A stretch of DNA of 64,000 bases, from contig NZ_LZJK01000155.1 of NCBI RefSeq assembly GCF_001667945.1, positions 1 to 64,000 on the forward strand. Direction: 5' to 3'. Positions 25,092 through 33,776 of the stretch are shown piece by piece. Within the stretch, counting starts at the first letter, position 1; each line of letters begins with the position of its first letter. A program made the translations under genes and the position numbers. The DNA comes from Mycolicibacter sinensis (GTDB taxonomy: Bacteria > Actinomycetota > Actinomycetes > Mycobacteriales > Mycobacteriaceae). The notes beneath the pieces were generated by a model that had not been told where the DNA came from, ran no database searches, and was given only the letters and a program-made list of their open reading frames with translations.

Positions 25092-26599
25092 CAGCGATCT
25101 CCCGCATCGTCGCTGGTCAGGGCATCGGCCAGCGCGGTCAGCCCGGCGGAGTTGGAGGCCTTGACCAACACCACGTCACCGGGGCGCAGTTCGGCGCGTA
25201 ACAGGGCGAGGGCGGCATCGGCGTCGGGAACCGTACTGGCCCCCCTGTCACCTTGGGCGCCCCAGGATCCCTCCATGACCGCGCCGTGGTGCATCGCGCC
25301 CATCGATCTCCCTACTCCGACGACAACAAGACGAGAGACATCTAAGCGCACCGCGAGCCGCCCGATGCGGTCATGCTCGGATATCGCGTCCTCGCCCAGC
25401 TCTGCCATCTCCCCGAGCACCGCCCAGCTGCGGCGCTTCGTCCCCGGTTCCTCGCCGCGGGCGATCCAGGCCAGCGCCTGCAACGCCGCTCGCATCGAAT
25501 CCGGGTTGGCGTTGTAGGCGTCGTCGATCACCGTCACCCCGTCGGCGCGGGTGGTGACGTGCATCCGGTGCTGCGAGACCGGTCCGGCGCCGGCCAGGGC
25601 GGCGGCCACCTGCTGCGGCGTCGCGCCGCATTCCAGTGCGACCGCGGCCGCGCACAGTGCGTTGCCGACCTGATGGTCCCCGGACACCCCGAGCTGCAGC
25701 TCGGTCTCGACCCGGCCGGCGTGCAGGGTGAAACGCGGGCGGGCCAGCGCGTCGAGCGCCACCGGCCCGGCCCACACGTCGGTGGGCGCCGCGCGGCTGA
25801 CCCGCACCACCCGGGCGGCGGTCTTGGCGGCCATCGCGGCCACCGCCGCGTCGTCGACGTTGAGGATCACCACCCCGGATTCCGGGACCGCTTGGGCCAG
25901 CTCGGCTTTGGTCTCGGCGATCGCCTCACGGGAGCCGAACTCGCCCAGATGCGCCGTCCCGACGTTGAGCACCACCGCCACCTGCGGCGGGGCGATCGCG
26001 GCCAGCGCCGCGATGTTGCCGCGATGCCGTGCCGACAGTTCCAGCACCAAAAAATCGGTGTTCTCGTCGGCGCGCAGCACCGTCCAGGGGTGGCCCAGCT
26101 CGTTGTTGAACGATCCCGGCGGCGCCACCACCTCCCCCAGCGGCGCCAGCACCGCGGCGATCAGGTCCTTGGTGGAGGTCTTGCCCGACGAGCCGGTGAT
26201 GCCGACGATCGTGAGCCCGTTTGCCACCAGGGTCTCCGCCACCGCGGCGGCCAGTTTGGCCAGCGCCGCCAGCACCGCGGCGCCGGATCCGGCGGCGTCG
26301 TCGTGTTCGAGTGCACCGGAACGACTATCGGATGCGACCGGTTCTACAACGATGGCCGGCACCCCGACCGGGCGGGCCGCCAGCACCGCCACCGCTCCGG
26401 CGGCCACCGCCGACGCCGCATGGTCGTGGCCGTCCGACCGCGCCCCGGGCAGCGCCAGAAACAACGAGCCCGCCGTGATGCGGCGCGAATCGAACTCGAC
26501 CGTGCCGGTGACGGTGGTGCGGGCGGCCTGCTCCGCCGAGATGTCGGCCAGGCGGCCGCCGACGATCTCGGCGATCTGCGTAAGGGTCAGCGCGATCAT
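25091..26599 (-). CDS. murF: UDP-MurNAc-tripeptide:D-Ala-D-Ala ligase MurF, 502 aa
   Basis: MurF adds D-Ala-D-Ala to complete the pentapeptide. The P-loop GITGSSGKTSTKDL, the ELSARHRGNIAALAAIAPP region, NVGTAHLGEFGS and IDDAYNANPDSMRAAL are characteristic. Length is typical. A variable segment near the C-terminus (GRSMGAMHHGAVMEGSWG and following) is also length-variable in relatives, and the DNA around 25290-25380 is locally AT-rich. It overlaps the murE stop by 4 bp. Confidence 0.96.
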   Translation of the reverse strand: MIALTLTQIAEIVGGRLADISAEQAARTTVTGTVEFDSRRITAGSLFLALPGARSDGHDHAASAVAAGAVAVLAARPVGVPAIVVEPVASDSRSGALEHDDAAGSGAAVLAALAKLAAAVAETLVANGLTIVGITGSSGKTSTKDLIAAVLAPLGEVVAPPGSFNNELGHPWTVLRADENTDFLVLELSARHRGNIAALAAIAPPQVAVVLNVGTAHLGEFGSREAIAETKAELAQAVPESGVVILNVDDAAVAAMAAKTAARVVRVSRAAPTDVWAGPVALDALARPRFTLHAGRVETELQLGVSGDHQVGNALCAAAVALECGATPQQVAAALAGAGPVSQHRMHVTTRADGVTVIDDAYNANPDSMRAALQALAWIARGEEPGTKRRSWAVLGEMAELGEDAISEHDRIGRLAVRLDVSRLVVVGVGRSMGAMHHGAVMEGSWGAQGDRGASTVPDADAALALLRAELRPGDVVLVKASNSAGLTALADALTSDDAGDR

Positions 26600-28155
26600 C
26601 GGTGCTGCTCTCGGGCTTCCAGCGCCTGGGCGAGTTCGACGCGGTCATCGAAGGGCTGGGTGCACCCGCCGGCGGTCTGCCCGGTTTCGTGGCCTTTGCC
26701 CGCGACGAGCACCACGTCGCCGGGCCGCGCCCAACCCACCGCGTACTCGATCGCGGCCCGCCGGTCACCGATCTCGACCACCTCGGCGGCGCCGTCGGCG
26801 GTACCGGCCAGGATGGCCCGCCGGATGTCGGCCGGGTCCTCGCCGCGCGGGTTGTCGTCGGTGACGACGACGAGGTCGGCCGTTTCCGCGGCGATCCGGC
26901 CCATCGGGCCGCGCTTGCCGGGGTCACGGTCGCCGCCGGCGCCGAAAACCACGGCCAGCCGCCCGGCCGTGTCGCGCAGATCCTCGCGCAGGGTCTGCAA
27001 CACCGCTTGTAGTGCGCCCGGCTTGTGGGCGTAGTCGACCAGCGCCAGGAAACCCTGGCCGCGGTCGACCGGCTCCATCCGGCCCGGCACCCGGGCGTCA
27101 CGCAGGCCGGGTGCCGCCTGCTCCGGCGACACCCCGACCGTGTCGAGGATGGCCAGCGCCACCAGGCAGTTGGCGACGTTGTAGTCGCCAGGCAGCCCGA
27201 TGCCGACCGGATGGCGGACCCCGGCGGGATCGACCGCCGTGAACTCCCGGCCGCGCGGGCCGGCACTGACCTGGTCGACTGCCCAGTCAGCCGGCCGGCC
27301 GGTCGCGCTGACGGTGATCGGTGCCGTGGCCCGCGCCGCCATCGCCGCGCCGGCCTCGTCGTCCACACAGACCACCGCGCGGGCGGCCCGCAGGGCTGAG
27401 GCCGGATCGAACAGCCGCGCCTTGGCCTCGAAGTAGTCGGCCATGCTCGGGTGGAAGTCCAGGTGGTCCCGGGACAAGTTGGTGAACGCGCCCACCGCGA
27501 AGCGGGTCCCGTCGACCCGCCCCAGCGCCAGCGCGTGGCTGGACACCTCCATCACCACGGTGTCCACCCCGCGCTGGGCCATCACCGCCAGCAGCGCCTG
27601 CAGTGCCGGGGCCTCTGGGGTGGTCAGCGCGCTGGGCAGGTCGACGCCGTCGATGCGGACGCCCACGGTGCCGATCAGTCCGGCGGTACGGCCGGCGGCC
27701 CGCAGTCCGGCCTCGACCAGATAGGTGGTGGTGGTCTTGCCCGAGGTCCCGGTGACCCCGATGACCGTGAGCCGCTCGCAGGGGTGCCGGTAGACCTCTG
27801 CCGCCAGCTCGCCGAGCACGGCCCGCGGCGACGGGTGAACCAGCACCGGCGTGTCGGGTGCGGTTGCATTCTCCGCGATCTCGGCGGCCCCGGCCCCGTC
27901 GGAGAGCACCGCTGCCGCGCCGCGGGCAACCGCCTCGGCCACGAATCGCGCACCGTGCGTCGTCGCCCCGGGCAGCGCCGCGAACAGGTCGCCCGGCTGG
28001 ACGTCCTGGGCGCGCAGGGTCAGCCCGGTGATCGCCAGCTCCGGCACCACCCCGCCGGTGGCCGTCACCGCCGCGATCCGGGCAGCCAGCGCCGGCAGCG
28101 GCGTTCCTGCGCCGACGTCCGGGCGCAATGCGGCAGACACCGCGATCACCTCCAT
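26596..28155 (-). CDS. murE: UDP-MurNAc-dipeptide:meso-DAP ligase MurE, 519 aa
   Basis: MurE adds the third amino acid. The P-loop GVTGTSGKTTTTY, EVSSHALALGRVDGTRF, NLSRDHLDFHPSM and DYAHKPGAL motifs are present. The substrate motif DNPRGEDP identifies the meso-diaminopimelate-adding type, as expected for mycobacteria. The start could be ATG 28155 or a GTG five codons downstream. Unlike M. tuberculosis, no extra genes lie between it and pbpB (60-bp gap). Confidence 0.96.
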   Translation of the reverse strand: MEVIAVSAALRPDVGAGTPLPALAARIAAVTATGGVVPELAITGLTLRAQDVQPGDLFAALPGATTHGARFVAEAVARGAAAVLSDGAGAAEIAENATAPDTPVLVHPSPRAVLGELAAEVYRHPCERLTVIGVTGTSGKTTTTYLVEAGLRAAGRTAGLIGTVGVRIDGVDLPSALTTPEAPALQALLAVMAQRGVDTVVMEVSSHALALGRVDGTRFAVGAFTNLSRDHLDFHPSMADYFEAKARLFDPASALRAARAVVCVDDEAGAAMAARATAPITVSATGRPADWAVDQVSAGPRGREFTAVDPAGVRHPVGIGLPGDYNVANCLVALAILDTVGVSPEQAAPGLRDARVPGRMEPVDRGQGFLALVDYAHKPGALQAVLQTLREDLRDTAGRLAVVFGAGGDRDPGKRGPMGRIAAETADLVVVTDDNPRGEDPADIRRAILAGTADGAAEVVEIGDRRAAIEYAVGWARPGDVVLVAGKGHETGQTAGGCTQPFDDRVELAQALEAREQHR

Positions 28156-28215
28156 CCGCTCCGGCCAGGTCGTCAGAACCGGACCTGAGACTACCCAGGC
28201 GGGCGGTGGCAGCTG

Positions 28216-30219
28216 CTACATCGCCTGCAGAACCAGTGGCGCTCCGGGGTCGGGCGACAACGGGACGTTGTGGCGCTGCAACAGCCAGGCGGCGATGTTG
28301 TGGAACAGCGGCGCGCCTGAGGTGCCCGGTGATCCGTCCGCGGCGCGGTGCGGGTTGTCCAACATCAAGCCGATCACGTAGCGCGGGTTGTCGGCGGGCG
28401 CTATCCCGGCGAACGTGATCCAGTAGACGTCGTCGTAGTAGCAGCCGCACGCGGGGTTGATCTGCTGGGCGGTTCCGGTCTTCCCGGAGATCTGGTAGCC
28501 GTCCACCGCGGCCTGCCATCCGGTGCCCTGTTGGATGCCGGTCGGGTCGCGCTGGGTCACCGAACGCAGCATGTTGCGCACGGTTGCCGCGGTCTGCTCG
28601 GAAACGACCCGCACGCCGTCAGGCCGGGGTTCCTCGGTGCGGCTGCCGTCGGGGGCGATGGTCGCCTTGATGATCCGTGGCGGGATCCGCAGCCCGTCAT
28701 TGGCGATGGCCTGGTACATGCCGGCCATTTGCAGCAGCGTCATCGAAAGGCCTTGGCCGATCGGCAGGTTCGCGAACGAGCTGCCTGACCACTGATCGAC
28801 CGGCGGGACCAGTCCCGCGCTCTCGCCGGGCAGTGCCACGCCGGTGCGCTGCCCCAGCCCGAACTTCTCCAGCATCTCGAACCAGCGCTCCGGACCCACC
28901 CGCTGGGCCAGCATCAGGGTGCCGACGTTGGAGGATTTACCGAAGATCCCGGTGGTGGTGTAGGGCGTGACGCCGTGCTCCCACGCGTCGCCGACCGTGA
29001 CGTCGGCGATGTTGATCGATCCGGGGACCTGCAACACCTCATCGGGGGTGCTCAGCCCGTACTCGATGACCGATGCGGCGGTGATGATCTTGTTGACCGA
29101 GCCGGGCTCGAACGGCGACGACACCGCCGGATTGCCGAGCTGCCGGTCCTCCTGACGCCCGATGTCCTGGGACGGGTCGAAGGTGTTGTCGCCGGCCATC
29201 GCCAATACCTCGCCGCTCTTGGCATCGAGCACCACCGCGGTCACGGTGCGCGCCCCGGAGACGTTCTTGGCCTGCTGCACCTGCTGCTGGACGTAGAACT
29301 GGATGTCGTCGTCGATGGTGAGCTGGATCGTCGAGCCGTTGACGGCCCGGTGGCGGTTGCGGTAGCTGCCCGGGATCACCACGCCGTCGGAGCCGCGGTC
29401 GTAGGTGATCGAACCATCCGTGCCGGCCAACACGGCGTCCATCGAGTCCTCGAGGCCCAACAGGCCGTGGCCGTCCCAGTCGATGCCGCCAATGATGTTG
29501 GCCGCCAACGATCCGCCGGGATACTGCCGTAGGTCCTGGCGTTCACTGCCCACTTCCGGGCACTTGTCGGTGATCGCCTCGGCCAGCGCCGGCTCGACGG
29601 CGCGGGCGAGATAGACGAAGGTCTCGTTGCTGCGCATCTTCTTCAGCAGCGTCGCCGCATCCGGCTTGTTGCCGAGCCGCCCGGCGATCTCCTTGGCGAT
29701 CTCCTGCAGCCGACGCTGCGGATCGGGAGCGGCAGGATTCTTCTTCTTGGCTTCTTCGAGTTGCTTGCCGACCTTGATCGGCTGGAAGGTCAAGGCCCGC
29801 GCTTCGATGGTGAATGCCAGCTTGTCGCCAGTGCGGTCGATGATGTCGCCGCGCATGGCTTGTTCGACGTCGGTGACCTTGAGCTGCCCGGCGGCTTCGG
29901 CGCGCAGCCCCGACGCCCGTGGAACCTGCAGATAGAACAGCTGCGCCGCAGCAAGTGCCAGCACCAGGAAGATGACGGCGTTGCCGGTGCGGTGCCGAAA
30001 GACGAACGACGCGCTGCGCAGACCCAGGTCGGTGGCGGGGCGGGTGCGACGCTCGCGGGCCGAATGTCCGGCCGGCTGAGCCACTTTGGGTGGCTTACCG
30101 CCCTTGGCCGGCGCGGCCTGCTTGGCGGAGGCGGTCGTCCGGCCGGATTTGCGGGCCTTGATCTTGACGGAGCCGTCGGCGCGGCGCGCCGGTCCGGTCC
30201 CCCGCGCCGGCCGTCTCAT
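28216..30219 (-). CDS. pbpB: Divisome transpeptidase PbpB (FtsI/PBP3), 667 aa
   Basis: PbpB is a class B penicillin-binding protein that crosslinks septal peptidoglycan with FtsW. A basic cytoplasmic tail (1-78) precedes one membrane anchor (about 80-98). The transpeptidase active site has Ser374 in EPGSVNK, SSN at 429-431, and KTG at 580-582 in SGKTGTAQQ. The pedestal domain (100-330) is complete. It overlaps the ftsL-like gene by 4 bp. Confidence 0.96.
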   Translation of the reverse strand: MRRPARGTGPARRADGSVKIKARKSGRTTASAKQAAPAKGGKPPKVAQPAGHSARERRTRPATDLGLRSASFVFRHRTGNAVIFLVLALAAAQLFYLQVPRASGLRAEAAGQLKVTDVEQAMRGDIIDRTGDKLAFTIEARALTFQPIKVGKQLEEAKKKNPAAPDPQRRLQEIAKEIAGRLGNKPDAATLLKKMRSNETFVYLARAVEPALAEAITDKCPEVGSERQDLRQYPGGSLAANIIGGIDWDGHGLLGLEDSMDAVLAGTDGSITYDRGSDGVVIPGSYRNRHRAVNGSTIQLTIDDDIQFYVQQQVQQAKNVSGARTVTAVVLDAKSGEVLAMAGDNTFDPSQDIGRQEDRQLGNPAVSSPFEPGSVNKIITAASVIEYGLSTPDEVLQVPGSINIADVTVGDAWEHGVTPYTTTGIFGKSSNVGTLMLAQRVGPERWFEMLEKFGLGQRTGVALPGESAGLVPPVDQWSGSSFANLPIGQGLSMTLLQMAGMYQAIANDGLRIPPRIIKATIAPDGSRTEEPRPDGVRVVSEQTAATVRNMLRSVTQRDPTGIQQGTGWQAAVDGYQISGKTGTAQQINPACGCYYDDVYWITFAGIAPADNPRYVIGLMLDNPHRAADGSPGTSGAPLFHNIAAWLLQRHNVPLSPDPGAPLVLQAM

Positions 30220-31289
30220 CGCGCGGCTCCGGGGACCGCCGGGGGCAGCAGCACCTCCGGCGGCAGCACGGGCTGCGGCGGCACTGCGGGCTGCGGCGGC
30301 GCGGCCTCGGCGGGTGGCACGGTCGCCGGTGGCAGCACGGCGCCCGGTGGCAGCGCGGGCTGCGGCGGCAGCGCGACGGGCGGGATGTCGAACACCGGCC
30401 CCGGAGGCGGCCCAGACAGCGGCGCGCCGGGCAGGCCGGGCATCCCCGGCAGGCCCGGAATGATCAGGGGCATACCGGGTGCAGCAGGGGCGGGCACCGC
30501 CGGGGCGGGCAGATGCCGGTTGTCCAGCTTCGGCGCCGCGGGCGGCACCCGGACCGGAACCTCGGCCGGCGGCGTCACGGGCGCATCGTCGGGCAGTTTG
30601 GTGTTCAGCGGGGGCGGCGGCACACCTTCGGCCGGCTTGGGGACCCCGACCACCACCCAGTTGCCGGCGGGGTCCTGAACCAGGTGCGCGGTGTCGCGGG
30701 TCGGGATCATGCCCAGCTCGCGAGCCGCCTCGGCCAGTGCCGGTGCGGACTCGGCGGTCAGCACGTCACGCTCGAGCGCCTCCTTCTGCTGCATCAGCAC
30801 CCGGTTGCGTTCCCGGATGTTGCCCAGCTGATAGGAGCGCTCGGCGGCATCCGTCGACAGCCACAGCGTGATGCCCAACCCGATGCCGAGCGAGCCGATG
30901 ATCAACACCACGAACGGAACCTTGGCTGCCAGCGTGCGCGGGCGCAGGTCGATCGAGGCCAGCCGGGTAATCAGGCGTTCCCGCAGGGGGACGCGCACGA
31001 CCTTGGGCGCCTTGGCCTTTCGTGCCTTGGCCCGCGCCTTGGCCTGCTTGGTGTTCTTCGGTGGTACCGGCCTTGCGTCGGGGCGCGGCTCCGGCCGAGT
31101 CGATGCCGCGTTCTGCGGCCCCGAGCGCGGCCGCGATTCACGCCCCGGTGCAGACGCGGTCGCGTGCTGCCGACGCGTACGCCGCGACGGCGGTGCCTCG
31201 TTTGAGCGGCGCGGCCCGGTTCGGGTTGCGCCGTCGGGGTTGCGGCGGCGGTCGCCGTGCCGTACCGCAGGTTTGCGCTTGGTCGCCAT
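30216..31289 (-). CDS. FtsL-like bitopic division protein with Pro-rich tail (Rv2164c-like), 357 aa
   Basis: A long basic N-terminus (1-105) is followed by one membrane helix (about 123-145, VPFVVLIIGSLGIGLGITLWL) and a short coiled coil (about 148-182, QLGNIRERNRVLMQQKEALERDV), the FtsL/DivIC design. A conserved ELGMIPTRDTAHLVQDPAGNWVVVG segment is next, then a Pro/Ala-rich extracytoplasmic tail to the end. Its place between rsmH and pbpB is that of ftsL. By analogy it would join FtsQ and another bitopic protein in activating FtsW-PbpB. Confidence 0.85.
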   Translation of the reverse strand: MATKRKPAVRHGDRRRNPDGATRTGPRRSNEAPPSRRTRRQHATASAPGRESRPRSGPQNAASTRPEPRPDARPVPPKNTKQAKARAKARKAKAPKVVRVPLRERLITRLASIDLRPRTLAAKVPFVVLIIGSLGIGLGITLWLSTDAAERSYQLGNIRERNRVLMQQKEALERDVLTAESAPALAEAARELGMIPTRDTAHLVQDPAGNWVVVGVPKPAEGVPPPPLNTKLPDDAPVTPPAEVPVRVPPAAPKLDNRHLPAPAVPAPAAPGMPLIIPGLPGMPGLPGAPLSGPPPGPVFDIPPVALPPQPALPPGAVLPPATVPPAEAAPPQPAVPPQPVLPPEVLLPPAVPGAAR

Positions 31290-32296
31290 CAGTTCCCCCT
31301 CGATGCCGCGATCGGCCCGTCCGCAACCCGCTGCACGGCGCGCAACCGGACCGATCCGGCGCGCGGGTTGCGCTCGACCTCGTCCGGTTGGGCGCGTTCG
31401 GCGCCGCGCGTCAAGGCGGTGAAACGCGGCTTGTCGCCGGGCAACTCGACCGGCAGGTCGACCGGGGTCCGCGACGTGGTCACCGCGGCGAACAGCTGCT
31501 TGACGATGCGGTCCTCCAGCGACTGGTAGGACATCACCGCGATGCGCCCGCCCACCGCCAGGGCGTCCAGCGCCGCCGGAAGGGCATCGCGCAGCGAGTC
31601 CAGCTCGCCGTTGACCGCGATGCGCAGCGCCTGAAACGTTCGCTTGGCCGGATGCCCCCCGGTACGCCGGGCCGGCGCCGGGATCGCCTCGTAGAGCAGG
31701 GCGGTCAGCTCCCCCGTCGATGTGAACGGGGTCTGCGACCGGCGGCGGACGATGTGCGCGGCGATCCGGGATGCGAAGCGTTCTTCCCCGAAGCGGCGCA
31801 GGATGTCGGTTAGTGCTGCCGCGTCGTAGGTGTTGACGATGTCCGCAGCCGTCAGCTCGGCGTCCGGGTCCATCCGCATGTCCAAGGGGGCGTCCTGGGC
31901 GTAGGAGAAGCCGCGCTCGGCCCGGTCCAGCTGCATCGACGAAACGCCGAGATCGAACAGCACCGCGTCGACGGATGCTGTTGCGGCCAAGCCTACTTCG
32001 GTCAGTGCGGCGCTGATCCCGTCGTAGCGGGTGCGCACCATGCTCAGGCGATCGGAGAAGCGGGCCAACCGGGCGCCGGCGATGTCGAGCGCGGTGGTGT
32101 CCCGGTCCAGTCCGATGACCCGTAGACCGGGGAACTCACTCAGAAAGCGTTCGGTGTGCCCGCCGGCCCCCAGCGTCGCATCGACGAGGGTGGCGCCCCC
32201 ACCGTCGGGGGACTGCCGGGTCAGGGCCGGGGCCAGCAGTTCCACGCAGCGTTCCAGCAGTACCGGCACATGCCCGAAGGCGCCCTGGTCGGCCAC
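31289..32296 (-). CDS. rsmH: 16S rRNA (cytosine1402-N4)-methyltransferase RsmH (MraW), 335 aa
   Basis: RsmH methylates C1402 in the ribosomal P site. HVPVLLERCVELL, LVDATLGAGGHTERFL (SAM site), GLDRDTTAL, FDLGVSSMQLDRAERGFSY and KRTFQALRIAVNGEL are diagnostic. I place the start at GTG 32296 (VADQGAFGHVPVLL), preceded by GGGGAGG. The upstream frame continues but overlaps the mraZ spacer without homology. It overlaps the next gene by one base. Confidence 0.95.
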   Translation of the reverse strand: MADQGAFGHVPVLLERCVELLAPALTRQSPDGGGATLVDATLGAGGHTERFLSEFPGLRVIGLDRDTTALDIAGARLARFSDRLSMVRTRYDGISAALTEVGLAATASVDAVLFDLGVSSMQLDRAERGFSYAQDAPLDMRMDPDAELTAADIVNTYDAAALTDILRRFGEERFASRIAAHIVRRRSQTPFTSTGELTALLYEAIPAPARRTGGHPAKRTFQALRIAVNGELDSLRDALPAALDALAVGGRIAVMSYQSLEDRIVKQLFAAVTTSRTPVDLPVELPGDKPRFTALTRGAERAQPDEVERNPRAGSVRLRAVQRVADGPIAASRGN

Positions 32297-32426
32297 TGCA
32301 ACACCTCCCCGTCGCGTCTGCTCGCAAGCCCCTGCCTCGAGGTCCCTGCCCGACAGCGCGAACCTGACGTTGGGGAAGTACGTCAGGGTCGGTTCGGACA
32401 GAGGCCACGAGGCACGGGCGTGCGCC

Positions 32427-32858
32427 TCAGATGATGTCGCTGAGTGCTTCATCGCTGGCCGCGGAGAAGTTCTCTTCATGGGTCTGCTGGTAGTCGCTCC
32501 AGGCCTGCGCGTCCCAGATCTCGAGGTAGTCGACCGAGCCGATGACCACGCAGTCCTTGGACAGGTTGGCGTAGCGCCGGTGGTCCGGTGACAAGGTGAT
32601 TCGGCCCTGACCGTCGGGATGCTGCTCATCGGTGGCGGCGGCCAGGTTGCGCAGAAACGCCCGCGCCTCCGGGTTTCTGCGCGAGGCCTTGGCCGCACGG
32701 CGGGCCAGCTGCTCGAACTCCGCCCGCGGATACACGGCCAGGCTGTGGTCTTGGCTCTTGGTGACCATCAACCCTCCTGCCAGCGCGTCGCGAAACTTCG
32801 CGGGCAGTGTGAGCCGCCCCTTGTCGTCGAGCTTGGGCGTATAGGTGCCGAGAAACAT
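32427..32858 (-). CDS. mraZ: Transcriptional regulator MraZ, 143 aa
   Basis: MraZ is the dcw-cluster regulator with a double SpoVT/AbrB-like fold. MFLGTYTPKLDDKGRLTLPAKFRD and the second half-motif DEQHPDGQGRITLSPDHRRYA are both clear. It is the first gene of the operon and is preceded by three TGGGN boxes (32890-32914), its expected autoregulatory site. A 130-bp gap separates it from rsmH. Confidence 0.97.
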   Translation of the reverse strand: MFLGTYTPKLDDKGRLTLPAKFRDALAGGLMVTKSQDHSLAVYPRAEFEQLARRAAKASRRNPEARAFLRNLAAATDEQHPDGQGRITLSPDHRRYANLSKDCVVIGSVDYLEIWDAQAWSDYQQTHEENFSAASDEALSDII

Positions 32859-32889
32859 CGGCTACCTCCCGCTCACGTCGTCAACGTAT

Positions 32890-32914
32890 GCCCACAATAC
32901 CCCACAATCCCCCA
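32890..32914 (-). promoter_or_regulatory. MraZ operator: three TGGGN boxes
   Basis: On the mraZ coding strand the sequence reads TGGGG-GATTG-TGGGG-TATTG-TGGGC, i.e. three TGGGN boxes separated by exactly 5 nt (complement of 32910-32914, 32900-32904 and 32890-32894). This is the site architecture known for MraZ in E. coli. It lies 32-56 bp upstream of the mraZ ATG, placing it over or near the core promoter, consistent with autorepression. Confidence 0.85.
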
Positions 32915-33040
32915 CTCCGCACCATCTAAAGCCTCATCTTCGCCTCCTTTCCCCACCCGGCTAGCGATTTTCCGGCACGGCGGCAGCAGCAGCGCTCGGC
33001 CGTGCCGATAAACGTGCTGGTCAGCCGTGAAAAATCGAAG

Positions 33041-33055
33041 TGGGGCGAAGTGGGG
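33041..33055 (+). promoter_or_regulatory. Second pair of TGGGN boxes, opposite orientation
   Basis: TGGGG-CGAAG-TGGGG on the plus strand has the same 5-nt spacing as the main operator but faces the other way, about 127 bp upstream. It may be an auxiliary MraZ site allowing looping, or a relic or coincidence in GC-rich DNA. Confidence 0.45.
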
Positions 33056-33108
33056 CCGATCGCCGACCGGGTGGCACCGGTATCAGAGGCCGGGACGACG
33101 CGGCCACG

Positions 33109-33134
33109 AAAAAAGGGCAGCCAATCGGCTGCCC
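33109..33134 (-). terminator. Rho-independent terminator after the DUF3040 gene
   Basis: Minus-strand reading: GGGCAGCC, loop GATT, GGCTGCCC, then TTTTTT. The 8-bp perfect stem with a six-T tail begins about 20 bp after the DUF3040 stop and isolates the mraZ promoter from upstream transcription. Confidence 0.9.
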
Positions 33135-33155
33135 TGTTCCGTCAGACGTTGCGTG

Positions 33156-33557
33156 TTACGGCTCGAAGCGGCGGCGGAAGCGGTCCTCCATGCGGCTGGC
33201 GAAGGTGCCGCTGCTGCCCTTGACCCGACGCTGCTGGCTTCCGCCCGCCTTGGCCGCGCCATCGCGGCCGGCCGTGGCGTGGTTGCCGGTGATCGCGAAG
33301 ACCACCCCACCGAACATGACCACGAAGCCCAGCACGCTCAGGATCAGGAAACCGGGGTTGACGGTCGCGTAGAACGGGATCCCCGAGACCAGCATCACCA
33401 GCCCGACCAAGAACAGTGCCATGCCCTGTAGCCGCCGCCGGGTGGTCGGGGTACGCAGAGCACCACCGCGAACGCTGGAGGCGAACTTCGGGTCCTCGGC
33501 GTAGAGGGCGCTCTCGATCTCATCGAGCATGCGCTGTTCATGATCGGAGAGTGGCAT
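33156..33557 (-). CDS. DUF3040 membrane protein (Rv2169c-like), 133 aa
   Basis: The N-terminal MPLSDHEQRMLDEIESALYAEDPKFAS is the DUF3040 hallmark. Two membrane helices follow (about 44-65 and 70-90), then a basic tail. Function is unknown; the family is widespread in actinobacteria near mraZ. Transcribed alone and closed by a strong terminator. Confidence 0.9.
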   Translation of the reverse strand: MPLSDHEQRMLDEIESALYAEDPKFASSVRGGALRTPTTRRRLQGMALFLVGLVMLVSGIPFYATVNPGFLILSVLGFVVMFGGVVFAITGNHATAGRDGAAKAGGSQQRRVKGSSGTFASRMEDRFRRRFEP

Positions 33558-33776
33558 TCGTCCCTCCTTGCCGACGGCCGCTCACATCACTGCCCACGGC
33601 TGGCTACGGACTGTGCGGGCAACTAATACTGATAATACGAGGTCGACCTGCGGTGTACCACAGGCTTCCTCAGCTGATTGTAGCCGCGGTCCGGCGAGGC
33701 CGAACCACAACCGCCGACGTCCTCCGGATAATGGATCCGGCGCGCCGCACTACCGACCGGGAGAGGAACCTGCACG
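33558..33776. promoter_or_regulatory. Divergent promoter region, DUF3040 gene and acetyltransferase gene
   Basis: The 219-bp region contains an AT-rich core (33625-33645, CTAATACTGATAATACGAGG) with -10-like TAATAC and GATAAT sequences. It should serve one or both divergent genes. Confidence 0.4.

Noticed and set aside
23856..25517. 553-codon plus-strand frame opposite murD/mraY/murF
   Set aside because: GC-skew shadow; no motif and spans three genuine genes.
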